A stretch of DNA of 64,000 nucleotides from VXNE01 sp965200505 (GTDB taxonomy: Bacteria; Pseudomonadota; Gammaproteobacteria; Pseudomonadales; Azotimanducaceae): NCBI GenBank assembly GCA_965200505.1, contig OZ241343.1:1550001-1614000 (forward strand). Direction: 5' to 3'. Positions 1 to 7,693 of the stretch are shown piece by piece (positions within the stretch are counted from its first letter, which is position 1; each line of letters opens with the position of its first letter). The position numbers were made by a program, and so were the translations under genes. The notes under the pieces were generated by a model. The model worked only from the letters and a program-made list of their open reading frames with translations, was not told where the DNA came from and searched no databases.

Positions 1-1
1 G

Positions 2-427
2 GAAGACATCTCAACGCTATCGGATGCAGCCAGGCGGCAACTCGTCAAAGTCGATCCAGACAGTTGGTCCGCCGTCACCATTGCGTGCGACGATGCCCGG
101 CTCGTGATTCTGAACTCCGGCCACAGCGAGGCACGGCAGCGGAGCAGCCTCGCCCACGAACTCGCGCACCTGATCCTGAACCACGCCACCGACCGCACGC
201 AACTGTCAAATGAAGGTCTGCTCTTTCGCGGCACGTTCGACCGCGAACAGGAAGACGAGGCGACATGGCTCGGCGGATGCCTGCTTGTGCCCCGCGACGG
301 CTTGCTTCAGGCAAGGCTTCGAACATCCGATGCGCACACCTTGGCGGCCAAGTTCGCCGTAAGCACGGATTTGATCGCGTGGCGACTGCGCATGACCGGG
401 GTGCTCCGCCAACTCGGAGGGCGGTAG
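2..427 (+). CDS. ImmA/IrrE-family metallo-endopeptidase, 5'-truncated by window edge
   Basis: The reading frame is open from base 2, so the true start lies outside the window; the GTG at 104 is internal. The visible 141 residues contain the zinc-binding HExxH signature (HELAHLILNH, near base 155) and a downstream Glu-rich segment (EQEDEATWLGG) followed by CLLVP, which fits the third metal ligand region of PF06114. Members of this family are often C-terminal partners of XRE-type regulators, as antitoxins or as repressor-cleaving proteases of mobile elements. No HTH domain is visible here because the N-terminus is missing. It lies at the edge of accessory DNA, next to a dioxygenase with which it has no obvious link. 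The family call is fairly safe; the role is unknown. Confidence 0.8.
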   Translation, partial: EDISTLSDAARRQLVKVDPDSWSAVTIACDDARLVILNSGHSEARQRSSLAHELAHLILNHATDRTQLSNEGLLFRGTFDREQEDEATWLGGCLLVPRDGLLQARLRTSDAHTLAAKFAVSTDLIAWRLRMTGVLRQLGGR

Positions 428-654
428 CCCGCCCCAGGGTTCAGCCCGGCGGCGGCGCCCAAGAGACCCGATCGACGGCTACCAGCCCGAAATCGTAGGG
501 ACGGGCCGCGGGAGCAGAAGCGCCCTGATTCCCGCTAATCCCATAGGTGGTGTTGCGCGGCACGGGCCAAACGGCTAGGTTGCGTGGATTCCGGCGGAGC
601 GACGGTGCCGGTTTTTGGCATCAACCCGATGACCGGCAAGAGAGGGAGCAAAGC

Positions 655-1542
655 ATGAGCCTCGCGGATTACCAAGCCTATCCAGACGTGGACGATCTCA
701 TGGGTGAGATCAGGAAGTACGATCTTGCGGAGCACGTTGCCGAACTCGAAGCGTACGGCCTCACCATCGTGCCGCCGGAGAAGATGTGCATCGCCGATGA
801 CTTTGTGGAGCGGCTGCGCAATGCCATCGTCCGCGCCTGCGAGAAGCGGAACGACGTCAAGATCGGGGACTACCGCACCAGCGAGCTCACCTCCGCCGAA
901 GCCTTCAAGAACAGTTGGGACCTTTTGGAGGAGGACGAGGTGTTCGTCGAGGCGGCCATCAACCCGGTGAACTTGGCCTTGGTGCGCTGGCTGCTGGGCC
1001 AGAGCGCCGTGTTCTCCGGCCAAACGTGGATCATCAAGGGCAGCGGGGCCGAAGGCATCGGGCTGCACAGCGATTCCCACGGCATTCCGCCCGGCGCCGG
1101 CCAAATCGCCCACATGTGCAATGCGTCCTGGGTCTGCACGGATTACGCCGGCCCCGAGGATGGCCCCACCGTGTTCGTCCCCGGCAGCCATCACTACGGG
1201 CGCGCGACGCTGCCCCACGAATCCAACATGGAGAACACGCCCTACAAGTTCGTGCCCCTGATCGCGAAGGCCGGCTCCCTCGCCATCTGGAACGGCGCCA
1301 CTTGGCATGCGTCCGAGAAGCGCACCAAGCCGGGGCTGCGAATCACGTTGGTGCAGAACTACATGCGCACCTACATGCGCGTGCAGCACAACTACGAAAC
1401 CACGTCGCCACAGCTCTTGGAGAAGTACCCCGAGCTGAAACGGGTGGTGGGCAAGTCCCTGTACCCTTACGAAGACAGCCACAACGCGGACTACGGCCGC
1501 GTGGGGGATTTCATGCGCACCGGCACGGATCCGTTCGCGTAG
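655..1542 (+). CDS. Phytanoyl-CoA dioxygenase (PhyH)-family Fe(II)/2-oxoglutarate oxygenase
   Basis: A 295-residue protein with the iron-binding HxD pair at about H138/D140 (GLHSDSHG), a distal His near 218 (GATWHAS) and an Arg near 229 (GLRIT) for 2-oxoglutarate, the pattern of the PhyH family (PF05721). These soluble enzymes hydroxylate small molecules or acyl-CoAs; the substrate cannot be read from the sequence. The ATG at 655 is preferred because AGGGAG sits about 6-8 bases upstream; the frame extends to 547 but that region is not family-like. PhyH proteins are expanded in many marine and host-associated bacteria, but that is background and not evidence here. It stands alone, with about 110 bases before the convergent-side radC terminus. 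Confidence 0.85.
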   Translation: MSLADYQAYPDVDDLMGEIRKYDLAEHVAELEAYGLTIVPPEKMCIADDFVERLRNAIVRACEKRNDVKIGDYRTSELTSAEAFKNSWDLLEEDEVFVEAAINPVNLALVRWLLGQSAVFSGQTWIIKGSGAEGIGLHSDSHGIPPGAGQIAHMCNASWVCTDYAGPEDGPTVFVPGSHHYGRATLPHESNMENTPYKFVPLIAKAGSLAIWNGATWHASEKRTKPGLRITLVQNYMRTYMRVQHNYETTSPQLLEKYPELKRVVGKSLYPYEDSHNADYGRVGDFMRTGTDPFA

Positions 1543-1560
1543 GCCCGCCGGGCACGGGGG

Positions 1561-2310
1561 CTACATCTCCCGATGCTCGATCACCGGGGCGGCCGCCTCC
1601 CCGGTGCCGTCGTCTCCATCGACAACGGCCATCAGCCCAGATTCGGCGAACGAGTGCATGGCCGCGCCGCCCACGACCACATGGTCCACCAAGTCCACGT
1701 CCAGTTCGTCCAACAGCATCTTGATGCGGCGCGTGATTTCGATGTCGCTGGCCGATGGCCGCACCACACCGCTCGGATGGTTGTGATACAGCACCACCGC
1801 GCTCGCGTTGTGGCGCATCGAGGCGCGGATGATCTCACGCGGATACACCGCCGCCCGATTCACCGAGCCGTGGAAGATCTCCTCATCCTTGATGAGGCGA
1901 TGCCGGGCGTCCAGGAACAAACAGCCAAACACCTCCCGGCACCGGTGCCCGATGCGATGGCGCAGGTAGCTCTTGGCCGCTTCGGAGGAGCCAATGCCGG
2001 CGCCCGCCTGCAACGCCTCCGCGTCATAACGCGCCAAGAGACCCTTGAGCGCGAGGATGGACGCCGTTTTGGCGGCACCCATGCCGGGCACCGCCGCCAA
2101 GGCTTCCGGCGGCGCTTCAAAGAGGCCGCCCAAGCCGCCGAACCGATGCAACAAGCCGTGGGCGAAGTCCACCACGCCGCTGGTCCGCGCCCCGGTGCGC
2201 AGCAGCGCGGCCAGCAATTCCGCCGTGGTGAGCGAGGCCGGCCCGCGGCGCAGCAGCCGCTCCCGGGGCCGCTCCGATGCCTCTCCATCCGCTTGAGCCT
2301 GATGCGCCAC
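1561..2310 (-). CDS. radC: RadC-family JAB/MPN-domain protein
   Basis: A 249-residue RadC (UPF0758) protein. The N-terminal third carries a helix-hairpin-helix-like segment (VPGMGAAKTASILAL, about 74-88). The C-terminal JAMM metal site is intact: a Glu near 143-144, then H176-x-H178 (HNHPSG) and D189. The cellular role of RadC is not firmly settled; the old DNA-repair label is doubtful, and the JAMM fold suggests a metal-dependent hydrolase. The length is close to the usual 220-225 plus a slightly longer C-terminal tail. It is divergent from coaBC with only 25 bases between the two start codons, an arrangement shared with Pseudomonas. The start is GTG, with a G-rich but poor ribosome-binding site. 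Confidence 0.93.
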   Translation of the reverse strand: MAHQAQADGEASERPRERLLRRGPASLTTAELLAALLRTGARTSGVVDFAHGLLHRFGGLGGLFEAPPEALAAVPGMGAAKTASILALKGLLARYDAEALQAGAGIGSSEAAKSYLRHRIGHRCREVFGCLFLDARHRLIKDEEIFHGSVNRAAVYPREIIRASMRHNASAVVLYHNHPSGVVRPSASDIEITRRIKMLLDELDVDLVDHVVVGGAAMHSFAESGLMAVVDGDDGTGEAAAPVIEHREM

Positions 2311-2323
2311 CCCTAGCCCCTGT

Positions 2324-2335
2324 TATCATTTCCCC
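2324..2335 (+). promoter_or_regulatory. Candidate -10 element (TATCAT) placed for a leaderless coaBC mRNA
   Basis: TATCAT at 2324-2329 matches 5 of 6 bases of the sigma-70 -10 box and ends exactly 6 bases before the coaBC ATG at 2336, so initiation would fall on or next to the start codon. No Shine-Dalgarno-like sequence occurs in the C- and T-rich bases between. No good -35 is visible at 16-18 bases. This is inference from spacing; compare yicC, hldE and lpxL in this window. Confidence 0.4.
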
Positions 2336-3586
2336 ATGCACGCAAAGCGCATCATATTGGGCGTCACTGGCGGAATCGGTGCGTATAAGACACCGCAACT
2401 TGTGCGAGATTTGCTTGCGCGAGGGGCGGAAATCACCCCGGTGATGACGCGAGGCGCCAATCACTTCGTGGGGGCCGCCAGCCTGCAGGCCGTGTCTGGG
2501 CGGCGTGTGCGTGGCGACCTGTGGGACGCCGAAGCCGAGGCGGCGATGGGGCACATCGAACTCGCCCGGTGGGCCGATGCCATCTTGATCGCCCCGGCGA
2601 CCGCACACGTCATCGCCCGATTGGCCGGCGGCGTCGCGGATGACTTGCTCACCACGCTCTGCCTCGCCACGTCGGCGCCCCTCTTCTTGGCACCGGCCAT
2701 GAATCGGCAGATGTGGCAGCACCCCGCGGTGCAGCGCAACGTTGGCCAGCTACGCGCCGACGGGGCCACCATCTTGGGGCCAGCCCATGGCGAGCAGGCC
2801 TGCGGCGAAGTGGGCCCCGGAAGAATGTTGGAACCGGCCGAGCTGGCGGAAGCGCTGGCCAGCCATTTCGCGTCCGGGCAGGGCGCGCTGGCGGGGCTCT
2901 CGGTGTTGGTGACCGCCGGCCCCACGCGGGAACACATCGACCCGGTGCGTTTCATCTCGAACCACAGCTCCGGCAAGCAAGGCTATGCCTTGGCGGCGGC
3001 CGCGGCCCAAGCCGGCGGCAACGTCACCTTGGTGAGCGGGCCCGTCGCCCTCGAAGCGCCGCCCGGCGTCAAGCGCGTGAGCGTGACCACGGCGCGGGAG
3101 ATGCTCGCCGCCGTCGAAGCCGCGCTGCCGGGCACGGACATCTTCGTCGGCGTGGCCGCGGTGGGAGATTATCGGCCGGCCGCGCCGCGCACCCGCAAAA
3201 TCAAGCGCACCGAGGCCGGCAACACCGAAGTGGCGCTGCCGTTGACAGAGAATCCGGACATCCTCGCCACCGTGGCCACCAGCGACACGCCTTGCGTGGT
3301 GGGCTTCGCCGCGGAAACCCATGACGCCCTTGGCAACGCCCGGCAGAAACTCACCCGCAAGGGTTGCCACGCGATCATCGTGAACGACGTTTCCGACGCG
3401 ACGATCGGCTTCGACAGCGACGAAAACGCCGTCACGCTGGTGACACGGGGCGGCGAAGTGGTCTTTCCGAGGACAAGCAAACAGGCCCTCGCCGCACAGC
3501 TAGTGGACGCCATCGCCGCCATCCACCACGAGCAATGTGACAGGGCCCAGCCGCGCAGAAAAGAGCCACTGCCGAGGCTGGCATGA
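2336..3586 (+). CDS. coaBC: Bifunctional phosphopantothenoylcysteine decarboxylase / phosphopantothenate-cysteine ligase
   Basis: A 416-residue Dfp/CoaBC enzyme carrying out two consecutive steps of coenzyme A synthesis. The N-terminal flavodoxin-like CoaC half (about 1-175) shows the flavin-binding TGGIGAYK, the catalytic His near 73 (GHIELARWAD), the PAMNxxMW motif near 120-127 and the active-site Cys near 156 (EQACGEVGPGR). The C-terminal CoaB half starts near 180 with VLVTAGPTREHIDPVR and the SNHSSGKQG nucleotide site. The length is typical. The stop overlaps the algC start by 4 bases (ATGA), so the two are co-translated. In Pseudomonas and E. coli dut follows this gene; here it does not. 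The start lacks a ribosome-binding site. Confidence 0.96.
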   Translation: MHAKRIILGVTGGIGAYKTPQLVRDLLARGAEITPVMTRGANHFVGAASLQAVSGRRVRGDLWDAEAEAAMGHIELARWADAILIAPATAHVIARLAGGVADDLLTTLCLATSAPLFLAPAMNRQMWQHPAVQRNVGQLRADGATILGPAHGEQACGEVGPGRMLEPAELAEALASHFASGQGALAGLSVLVTAGPTREHIDPVRFISNHSSGKQGYALAAAAAQAGGNVTLVSGPVALEAPPGVKRVSVTTAREMLAAVEAALPGTDIFVGVAAVGDYRPAAPRTRKIKRTEAGNTEVALPLTENPDILATVATSDTPCVVGFAAETHDALGNARQKLTRKGCHAIIVNDVSDATIGFDSDENAVTLVTRGGEVVFPRTSKQALAAQLVDAIAAIHHEQCDRAQPRRKEPLPRLA

Positions 3587-4965
3587 CCGCGGTGCCCCCC
3601 GCGGACATCTTCCGCGCCTACGATGTGCGCGGCGTCATCGGCGACACGCTCACGGAAGCCACCGCCGAGCAGATCGGACGCGCCTTCGCGACCCAAGCAC
3701 GCGCCGCCGGGCACTCCACCATCACCGTCGGCGGCGATGGACGCCATTCCACCCCAACGCTTCGGGAAGCATTGACCCATGGGCTCATTCAGAGCGGTTG
3801 CCACGTGATCGACGTGGGCGTGGTGCCCACGCCCCTTCTCTACTTCGCGGCGCACACCTTGGGCACCGGCACCGGCGTGATGATTACCGGCTCGCACAAC
3901 GCGCCGGAATACAACGGCTTCAAGATGGTGGTGGATGGACGGGCGCTGGCCGGCCAAGCTGTGCAAGCGCTGCACACCCGCATTGAACAGCAAGACTTCG
4001 CCGGCGGCCCACGCGGCGACATGGAACACGCGGACATCGTGACGCCTTACATCGAGCGCGTGGTCGCGGACATCAAGGTGGCCAGGCGCCTCACGGTCGC
4101 CATCGACTGCGGCAACGGCGCCGGGGGCGTGGTGGCGCCCATGCTCTATGACCGGCTCGGCTGCGAAGTCTTGGAGCTCTACACGGAGGTGGACGGCGAC
4201 TTCCCAAACCACCACCCCGATCCCGCCGAACCCGGCAACTTGCAGGATCTCATCCGGCAGGTGGAACGCGCCGGCGCGGATGTCGGGTTGGCCTTCGACG
4301 GCGACGCAGACCGCCTCGGCGTGGTGACCAACCGCGGCCACTGGGTGTCGCCGGACCGCTACATGATGCTGTTCGCCGAGGATGTGCTCAAGCACCATCC
4401 CGGCGCCGCCATCGTCTATGACGTGAAGTGTTCCCGGCACTTGGCCAGCGTCATCAGGAAGCGCGACGGCGAGGCCATCCTGTGCCGCACAGGCCACTCA
4501 TACATCAAGGCGAGGGTGCGCGAGACCGGCGCGGCGCTCGGCGGCGAGTTCAGTGGCCACATCTGCTTCAACGAACGCTGGCTTGGCTTTGACGACGCCC
4601 TTTACGCCGGCGCCCGCCTGTTGGAGATCGCGGCGGCCTCCGAAGTGGACTTGGACACGCTGTTCTCGCGCTATCCCAACTCCCATGCGACGCCGGAAAT
4701 CAGGCTAGAGAGTTCCGAGAGCGACAAGTTCGCGATCATCGAACGCCTCGCCACGGACGGCGCCTTCGACGGCGGCGAGGTCACGACCATCGATGGGGTG
4801 CGCGTGGATTACGCGGACGGCTTCGGCCTCGCGCGGGCCTCCAACACCAGCCCCATGTTGAGCCTGCGTTTCGAGGCCGACACGCCCGCCGCCTTGGATC
4901 GCATCCAAGCCCACTTCCGCGACCAGCTTGCCGCGTTGGCGCCACAACTCGAACCCCTGCAGTGA
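3583..4965 (+). CDS. algC: Phosphomannomutase/phosphoglucomutase
   Basis: A 460-residue alpha-D-phosphohexomutase of the AlgC/PMM-PGM type, which interconverts hexose 1- and 6-phosphates for LPS, exopolysaccharide and nucleotide-sugar synthesis. The phosphoserine loop is TGSHNAPEYNGFK with Ser104; the metal loop is DGDADR with D239, D241 and D243; the sugar-binding loop GGEFSGH follows near 325. All four domains are present at normal length. It overlaps coaBC upstream and argB downstream by 4 bases each, so coaBC-algC-argB is one operon. It supplies the surface-polysaccharide genes further along the window in a general sense only. Dual mannose/glucose specificity is inferred from the family. 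Confidence 0.92.
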   Translation: MTAVPPADIFRAYDVRGVIGDTLTEATAEQIGRAFATQARAAGHSTITVGGDGRHSTPTLREALTHGLIQSGCHVIDVGVVPTPLLYFAAHTLGTGTGVMITGSHNAPEYNGFKMVVDGRALAGQAVQALHTRIEQQDFAGGPRGDMEHADIVTPYIERVVADIKVARRLTVAIDCGNGAGGVVAPMLYDRLGCEVLELYTEVDGDFPNHHPDPAEPGNLQDLIRQVERAGADVGLAFDGDADRLGVVTNRGHWVSPDRYMMLFAEDVLKHHPGAAIVYDVKCSRHLASVIRKRDGEAILCRTGHSYIKARVRETGAALGGEFSGHICFNERWLGFDDALYAGARLLEIAAASEVDLDTLFSRYPNSHATPEIRLESSESDKFAIIERLATDGAFDGGEVTTIDGVRVDYADGFGLARASNTSPMLSLRFEADTPAALDRIQAHFRDQLAALAPQLEPLQ

Positions 4966-5831
4966 AGCGGGAGACCATTACCAGCGTCCTCGTCGAGGCG
5001 CTGCCTTACATCAAGGCATTCCACGGCGCCACGGTGGTCATCAAATATGGCGGCGCGGCCATGCTGGACGAGGCGCTGAAGCACTCTTTCGCGCGGGATG
5101 TGGTGTTGATGAAGTTGGTGGGCATGCGGCCCGTCATCGTGCATGGGGGTGGCCCGCAAATCGGCGCCCTGCTCGAGCGCCTCGCCATCGAAAGCCACTT
5201 CGTGGACGGCATGAGAGTGACGGATGCGGCCACGATGGACGTGGTGCAGATGGTGCTCGGCGGCCTCGTCAACAAGGAAATCGTCTCGCTGGTGAACGCC
5301 GAGGGCGGCCGCGCGGTGGGCGTGACCGGCAAGGACGACAGCCTCATCCGCGCCCGCAAACTCGTGCGCGACTTAGCCGACATGAAGGCGCCGGAAATCA
5401 TCGACTTGGGCCATGTCGGCGAGGTGGAAGCCGTGCATGGCCAACTGCTCGCCACGCTGCTCGACGGCGGCTTCATTCCCGTCATCGCGCCCGTCGGCGT
5501 GGGACCGGAGGGCGCGTCCTACAACATCAATGCAGACCTCGTGGCCAGCGCCGTTGCCGCGCACTTGCAGGCCACCAAGCTCATTTTGTTGACGGACACC
5601 GCCGGCATCCTCACGCCAGACGGCGCCACCGTACACTCGGCGAGCGCCGCCGACGTGGAGGCGATGATGGCGACCGGCGCGATCACCGGCGGCATGGTGC
5701 CGAAAGCCCGCTGTGCGCTGGACGCCATGACGGCCGGCGTGAAGCAGGTTCAGATCGTGGACGGGCGCGAACCCCACGCCCTGCTGCTCGAAATCTTCAC
5801 GGATGGAGGCGTCGGCACCCAGATCGTGTGA
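4962..5831 (+). CDS. argB: Acetylglutamate kinase
   Basis: A 289-residue amino-acid kinase family protein catalysing the second step of arginine synthesis, phosphorylation of N-acetylglutamate by ATP. Conserved blocks are the N-terminal KYGGAAM loop, the HGGGPQI loop (encoded near 5145), the substrate-binding segment VNAEGG and GVTGKD, and the C-terminal GTQIV. It starts with GTG inside the algC stop (GTGA overlap), which fixes the start and implies translational coupling. The length matches arginine-sensitive gammaproteobacterial ArgB (about 295-300). Its stop is 8 bases from the convergent pyrE stop, with only a 6-bp inverted repeat between, so there is no clear terminator. Confidence 0.96.
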   Translation: MKRETITSVLVEALPYIKAFHGATVVIKYGGAAMLDEALKHSFARDVVLMKLVGMRPVIVHGGGPQIGALLERLAIESHFVDGMRVTDAATMDVVQMVLGGLVNKEIVSLVNAEGGRAVGVTGKDDSLIRARKLVRDLADMKAPEIIDLGHVGEVEAVHGQLLATLLDGGFIPVIAPVGVGPEGASYNINADLVASAVAAHLQATKLILLTDTAGILTPDGATVHSASAADVEAMMATGAITGGMVPKARCALDAMTAGVKQVQIVDGREPHALLLEIFTDGGVGTQIV

Positions 5832-5839
5832 GCGCCCGC

Positions 5840-6484
5840 TCAGGCCGGTGCGCAGTGGCGCCGCCGGTAATCGCGCATGGCGGCAAGGTGGGGCGCATCG
5901 CCACCTGCTTCCTCCAAGCAACGCATGACATGTTCCAGCGTCACCACGCTGCGCACCGGTGCGCCGAGCCCGGTTTCCAAGGCTTGCGTCGCGGTGTATC
6001 CGTCCGCCAGCAACTCTTGGCGATCCAACGCGATGAGGATGCCAACCAGTTCGCCTCCGGCTTGGGCGATGGCATCGGCGGCGGTGCGCTTGGCGCCGCC
6101 ATCGGTGACGATGTCGTCCACGATCGCCACCTTCCGCCCGGCCAAGGGGCAGCCGACCAGTTGGCCGCCTTCGCCATGGGCCTTGGCCTCTTTGCGGTCG
6201 AACGCCACGCCTAAGCGCCGGCCGTGAGAACGGTGCAGCGCGATGGCCGTGGCAACGGCGATGGGAATGCCCTTGTAAGCCGGGCCGAACACCACGTCCG
6301 GTGGCGTCGGCAAGCGCATGGCGAGATCCGCATAGGCCGCGCCGAGCCATTCCAGCGCCGCGCCGTCGTCGATGGCACCGAGATTGAAGAAGTAGGGGCT
6401 GCGGCGGCCGGATTTCAGCTCAAAGTCTCCAAACAGCAGCACACCTTCGTCGATCAGCCGCTGGGCGAAGCGCTCAGGACGCAT
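5840..6484 (-). CDS. pyrE: Orotate phosphoribosyltransferase
   Basis: A 214-residue OPRTase for UMP synthesis (orotate plus PRPP gives OMP). The PRPP-binding motif is VAIVDDIVTDGGAK (near 130-143), the catalytic loop contains RKEAKAHGEGG, and the N-terminus has LKSGRRSPYFFN, which contacts orotate. The length equals the E. coli and Pseudomonas enzymes. It is the second gene of an rph-pyrE pair: rph ends 11 bases inside its start region. That order is the same in E. coli, where rph translation influences pyrE expression by attenuation. No attenuator hairpin with a T-run was seen in the overlap, so that control is not supported here. Confidence 0.96.
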   Translation of the reverse strand: MRPERFAQRLIDEGVLLFGDFELKSGRRSPYFFNLGAIDDGAALEWLGAAYADLAMRLPTPPDVVFGPAYKGIPIAVATAIALHRSHGRRLGVAFDRKEAKAHGEGGQLVGCPLAGRKVAIVDDIVTDGGAKRTAADAIAQAGGELVGILIALDRQELLADGYTATQALETGLGAPVRSVVTLEHVMRCLEEAGGDAPHLAAMRDYRRRHCAPA

Positions 6485-7193
6485 CGGCCAACCCCAAGGC
6501 GCACCGCTGGGCCGCGAAGAGTTCCGTGATGCCGCGCTCCGCCAACGCCAGCATGTCCGCCAGCGCCTCGCGGCCGAACGGCGCCCCCTCCGCCGTGCCT
6601 TGCACTTCGATGAAGCCGCTGCCCTCGATCATGGCGACATTCATGTCCGCACCGGCGTTGGAATCTTCGGCGTATTCCAAATCCAGCACCGGCTCGCCCC
6701 GATACATGCCCACCGACACCGCCGCCACGAGTTGCTCGAAAGCCTCCGGCGCCACCCCGTTCAGCGCATCCACGAGGGCCACGCAACCGCCGGTGATGGA
6801 CGCCGTGCGGGTGCCGCCATCGGCCTGAATCACGTCGCAGTCGATGCGAATGGTGCGCTCGCCGAGCCGCTTGAGATCCACCACGGCGCGCAGCGAACGG
6901 CCGATGAGACGTTGAATCTCCACCGTGCGCCCACCCTGCTTGCCGCGAGCCGCCTCGCGGTCGGAACGCGTGTGCGTGGCGCCCGGCAACATGCCGTATT
7001 CGGCGGTGATCCAACCACGCCTGCCGCCACGCAAGAACGGCGGCACCCGCTCCTCCACACTCGCCGTGCAAATGACCTGCGTGTCCCCGATGGCGACGAG
7101 CACGGAACCCGCCGCATGGCGCGTGAACCCCCGCGTGATGGAAACCCGCCGCAGCTCATCCGCCCGCCGGCCACTAGGTCGCACCACACTCAC
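6474..7193 (-). CDS. rph: Ribonuclease PH
   Basis: A phosphorolytic 3'-5' exoribonuclease that trims tRNA 3' ends. The frame is open from 7307, with an ATG at 7220, but a GGGGAGGA ribosome-binding site lies 7 bases before the GTG at 7193, giving a 239-residue protein beginning MSVVRPSGRR, which matches the usual family start (RPSGR). Conserved features are TAEYGMLPGATHTR, the RNA-contacting Arg-rich loop around GKQGGRTVEIQRLIGRSLR, and IDCDVIQADGGTRTASITG, which includes the catalytic Asp residues. The full length implies an active enzyme. It is transcribed into pyrE (overlap). Its promoter must lie in the repeat-rich spacer upstream (7194-7693). Confidence 0.93.
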   Translation of the reverse strand: MSVVRPSGRRADELRRVSITRGFTRHAAGSVLVAIGDTQVICTASVEERVPPFLRGGRRGWITAEYGMLPGATHTRSDREAARGKQGGRTVEIQRLIGRSLRAVVDLKRLGERTIRIDCDVIQADGGTRTASITGGCVALVDALNGVAPEAFEQLVAAVSVGMYRGEPVLDLEYAEDSNAGADMNVAMIEGSGFIEVQGTAEGAPFGREALADMLALAERGITELFAAQRCALGLADAS

Positions 7194-7261
7194 GGTCGGC
7201 TCCTCCCCACCAACCCGCATTATATCCCCGCCCCCAGAAGCACCGGCGTACGCACCTCCAA

Positions 7262-7330
7262 ACGATTCGCGAACCCGCTCCCTAGGTGCGTCGGCCGCGC
7301 CCCCCAACGATTCACCAACGCCTCCCTAGG
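7262..7330. repeat. Imperfect direct repeat pair ending in CCCTAGG
   Basis: Two copies, 7262-7286 and 7307-7330, share ACGATTC...AAC.C..CTCCCTAGG with a 20-base spacer. They lie just upstream of rph and may be binding sites for its promoter region. A similar TCCCTAGGG word precedes rpmB near 10007. The function is unknown. Confidence 0.6.
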
Positions 7331-7393
7331 GACCGCCAGTTACGACGACTGCCGTCCCGCGCCATAAGCCCAGACACGCCGACACCGCCCGTC

Positions 7394-7620
7394 CGCCTCG
7401 GGGAGCGCGAGGGGCTGGCCCCTCGCAAGAAAAAGCCCTCCCCTGATAGCCCCAAGCACCCCCTACCCCTCCCCACCCCTAGAAGACTCCCCAGACCCCG
7501 CCCCCGGGAAACGCCGATTACCCTCGGCGGCCGACGCCGCGCCACGGTCCCAAATCACGTCGACCCACGCCCGTTCGCCTCGGGGAGCGCGAGGGGCCGG
7601 CCCCTCGCAAAAAAAGCCCC
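7394..7620. repeat. 45-bp direct repeat pair with palindromic core
   Basis: Copies at 7394-7438 and 7576-7620 differ at only a few positions and are 182 bases apart. Each contains a strong hairpin: GCGAGGGG-N4-CCCCTCGC at 7407-7426, and a perfect 20-bp palindrome at 7589-7608. Each hairpin is followed on the plus strand by an A-rich stretch, not a T-run, so it does not fit an intrinsic terminator on either strand. Confidence 0.75.
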
Positions 7621-7681
7621 CTCGCAAGAAAAAGCCCCGACCCCTCGCAAGAAAGAGCCACCCTCGCAAGACAAGAACCCC
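7601..7681. repeat. Four degenerate tandem units of about 20 bp upstream of yicC
   Basis: Units begin near 7601, 7618, 7641 and 7661, each CCCCTCGCAAGAAAAAGCC or close to it. The first shares bases with the hairpin of the 45-bp repeat. The array ends about 12 bases before the yicC start, on top of where a promoter is expected. It could be slippage-prone DNA or repeated operators. Confidence 0.65.
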
Positions 7682-7693
7682 TAAAATCCACCC
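7682..7693 (+). promoter_or_regulatory. Candidate -10 element (TAAAAT) placed for a leaderless yicC mRNA
   Basis: TAAAAT at 7682-7687 (5 of 6 matches to the -10 consensus) ends 6 bases before the ATG at 7694. The bases between are CCACCC with no ribosome-binding site. No -35 is recognisable; the position expected for it lies in the tandem repeat. Confidence 0.4.

Larger units (their letters stand above)
7194..7693. other. 500-bp non-coding spacer between divergent rph and yicC, rich in short repeats
   Basis: No credible gene: both strands contain open frames, but their translations are low-complexity Arg/Pro/Ser-rich and have no ribosome-binding site. The region holds a CCCTAGG-ending direct repeat pair (7262-7286, 7307-7330), a 45-bp direct repeat pair (7394-7438, 7576-7620) whose core is a hairpin, and a run of degenerate 20-bp units up to 7681. 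It must also contain the rph promoter. The long C-rich plus-strand tracts are unlike flanking coding DNA. Confidence 0.8.

Noticed and set aside
7407..7608. Intrinsic terminators at the two GCGAGGGG/CCCCTCGC hairpins
   Set aside because: A terminator needs a T-run after the hairpin on the transcribed sense. Here A-runs follow on the plus strand, and on the minus strand the T-run precedes the hairpin.
7601..7681. CRISPR-like array before yicC
   Set aside because: The units are adjacent and degenerate with no unique spacers of constant length, and no cas gene is in the window.
7286..7684. Small plus-strand frame in the repeat-rich spacer
   Set aside because: Its product is Pro/Arg/Lys repeats encoded by the C-rich direct repeats, without a ribosome-binding site or similarity.
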